This document shows positions 63,047 to 64,000 of a stretch of 64,000 nucleotides of DNA, piece after piece. The translations under genes and the position numbers were made by a program. The DNA is from Nansenia antarctica. Taxonomy: Eukaryota; Chordata; Actinopteri; Argentiniformes; Microstomatidae. The notes beneath the pieces are model-generated. The model saw only the letters and a program-made list of their open reading frames with translations. It searched no databases and was not told the DNA's origin. The stretch is from positions 1 through 64,000 of the forward strand of contig CAXDII010000033.1 in NCBI GenBank assembly GCA_963989245.1, in the 5' to 3' direction. Each line of letters starts with the position of its first letter. Positions within the stretch are counted from its first letter, which is position 1.

Positions 63047-63317
63047 GCCTTTTGCTCAAAAGTGATCAACGTTTCGTTTTCAGAGTCTCTTTTGACAATC
63101 TCTTCGAGAGCTGTTTTCAGTCATTAACAGAGCTGTTCTGAAAGTGTCCAAGCGGCCTGTTCTTAGAGTGGACTGTTTTTTGCATTCGTTCTCAAGTTAT
63201 ATCAAACTATCAAAGTGTTGTTTTCTGCCTTTCACGAGCACATTTTGACTTGTTGTTGAATAATCCTATAATGTAACTATAAATGACAATCAGAACAACT
63301 TGAATTGCGTGTGTGCA
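63047..63317 (+). repeat. Hybrid monomer bridging a three-monomer deletion
   Basis: The position calls for a TATTAAAG monomer. The 5' part is CAGAG-type, but the 3' end carries AACTATAAATG and CAGAACAAC, the tail of the H monomer at 52498. The next monomer (63318) is CAAGTGG, which normally follows H. The TATTAAAG site, the deletion monomer, the CGTCCTC monomer and the 5' part of H are therefore missing. Confidence 0.8.
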
Positions 63318-64000
63318 GCCTTTTGCTCAAAAGTGATCAACGTTTCGTTTTCAGAGTCTCTTTTGACAATCTCTTCGAGAGCTGTTTTCAGTCATTAACA
63401 GAGCTGTTCTGAAAGTGTCCAAGTGGCCTGTTCTTAGAGTGGACTGTTTTTTGCATTCGTTCTCAAGTTATATCAAACTATCAAAGTGTTGTTTTCTGCC
63501 TTTCACGAGCACATTTTGACTTGTTGTTGAATAATCCTATAATGTAACTCTAAATGACAATCAGAGCAACTTGAATTGCGTGTGTGCAGCCTTTTGCTCA
63601 AAAGTGATCAACGTTTCGTTTTCGGAGTCTCTTTTGACAATCTCTTCGAGAGCTGTTTTCAGTCATTAACAGAGCTGTTCTGAAAGTGTCCAAGCGGCCT
63701 GTTCTTAGAGTGGACTGTTTTTTGCATTCGTTCTCAAGTTATATCAAACTATCAAAGTGTTGTTTTCTGCCTTTCACGAGCACATTTTGACTTGTTGCTG
63801 AATGCTCCTATAATGTAACTCTAAATGACAATCAGAGCAACTTGAATTGCGTGTGTGCAGCCTTTTGCTCAAAAGTGATCAACGTTTCGTTTTCGGAGTC
63901 TCTTTTGACAATCTCTTCGAGAGCTGTTTTCAGTCATTAACAGAGCTGTTCTGAAAGTGTCCAAGTGGCCTGTTCTTAGAGTGGACTGTTTTTTGCATTC
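63318..64000 (+). repeat. Partial next HOR copy, running off the window
   Basis: CAGAG/CAAGTGG (63318), GCTGAATGCT tail (63589) and a CAAGTGG monomer (63860) cut after 141 bases at the window edge. The order is that of the fifth to seventh monomers of the 13-mer, so the same HOR is expected to continue downstream. Confidence 0.9.

Larger units (their letters stand above)
1..64000 (+). repeat. Satellite DNA array, 271-bp monomer, 236 complete copies plus one partial
   Basis: The full window is head-to-tail copies of one 271-bp unit with no interruption, inversion or insertion. Monomer starts run 1, 272, 543, 816, 1087 and so on to 63860. Summing 199 x 271, 18 x 273, 12 x 261, 4 x 269, 2 x 268 and 1 x 272 reproduces the start of the last partial copy at 63860 exactly, so no stretch is left unexplained. 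Copies differ from consensus at roughly 0-5 positions. No reading frame on either strand of the monomer stays open beyond about 50 codons, because 271 is not a multiple of 3 and stops occur in every frame. Such arrays in eukaryotes are typical of centromeric or pericentromeric heterochromatin; that location is inference here. Confidence 0.99.
50089..64000 (+). repeat. Zone 6: 13-monomer HOR family
   Basis: 52 monomers (M186-M237). The core order, seen complete at 59534-63046, is TATTAAAG, deletion type 1, CGTCCTC, H, CAGAG/CAAGTGG, GCTGAATGCT tail, CAAGTGG/GAGCTCAT, CCATGCGG, GTTTTGTTTTC, GATTAACG, CGTAGTC, plain, GATTAACG. CGTCCTC, GAGCTCAT, CCATGCGG, GATTAACG and CGTAGTC occur only in this zone. 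Confidence 0.93.

Noticed and set aside
1..64000. CRISPR array or other prokaryotic repeat locus
   Set aside because: There are no unique spacers; the repeated unit is 271 bp and contiguous, and no cas-like gene is present.
1..64000. Protein-coding repeats (large repetitive protein)
   Set aside because: 271 is not divisible by 3 and each monomer has stops in all frames on both strands; the longest open stretch in the consensus is about 150 bases.
1..64000. Nested transposable element or unique insertion
   Set aside because: Monomer lengths sum exactly to the observed coordinates and every monomer was tracked, so there is no room for an insertion.

Overview
The whole 64,000-base window is one uninterrupted satellite DNA array. 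No protein-coding gene, RNA gene, transposon or unique sequence is visible. The unit is a 271-bp monomer, about 39% G+C. I set its phase at the motif GCCTTTTGCT, which happens to be base 1 of the window. There are 236 complete monomers, all in the same orientation, plus a 141-bp partial monomer (63860-64000). Every monomer start could be tracked. 199 monomers are 271 bp, 18 are 273 bp, 12 are 261 bp, 4 are 269 bp, 2 are 268 bp and 1 is 272 bp; these lengths sum exactly to the start of the last partial copy. The array runs off both ends of the window, so its edges are not seen.

The organism is a eukaryote, inferred from a megasatellite-scale array with higher-order structure, as in centromeric or pericentromeric heterochromatin. 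I do not recognise the 271-bp family and cannot name the species. Six of the eight CpG sites of the monomer have TpG or CpA versions in some copies, which suggests a genome that methylates CpG. There is no CENP-B-box core (no CGGG or CCCG in the consensus monomer) and no telomere repeat.

Most monomers differ from consensus by only 0-5 bases, but the variants are not random. They mark six zones, each with its own private variants and higher-order repeats (HORs). Zone 1 (1-8677): GCTGAG, ATAAGG and TTCTGAG monomers in 9- to 13-monomer HORs. Zone 2 (8678-17354): small local duplications, including a 5-monomer unit of 1357 bp present twice. Zone 3 (17355-36329): a 22-monomer HOR of 5966 bp present twice in tandem, almost identical, with flanking fragments of the same family. 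Zone 4 (36330-45202): monomers with a 10-bp deletion, many in 532-bp dimers. Zone 5 (45203-50088): CACATGTTG monomers. Zone 6 (50089-64000): a 13-monomer HOR of 3513 bp, also present as 11- and 18-monomer forms; the 18-mer is the 13-mer plus an internal 5-monomer tandem duplication.

The history readable from the sequence is repeated local unequal exchange and gene conversion: whole-HOR duplication, internal duplication and deletion, and hybrid monomers at several junctions (about 5154-5697, 9491, 48730, 51163 and 63047). All comparisons were made by eye from variant signatures; no alignment or database search was run.
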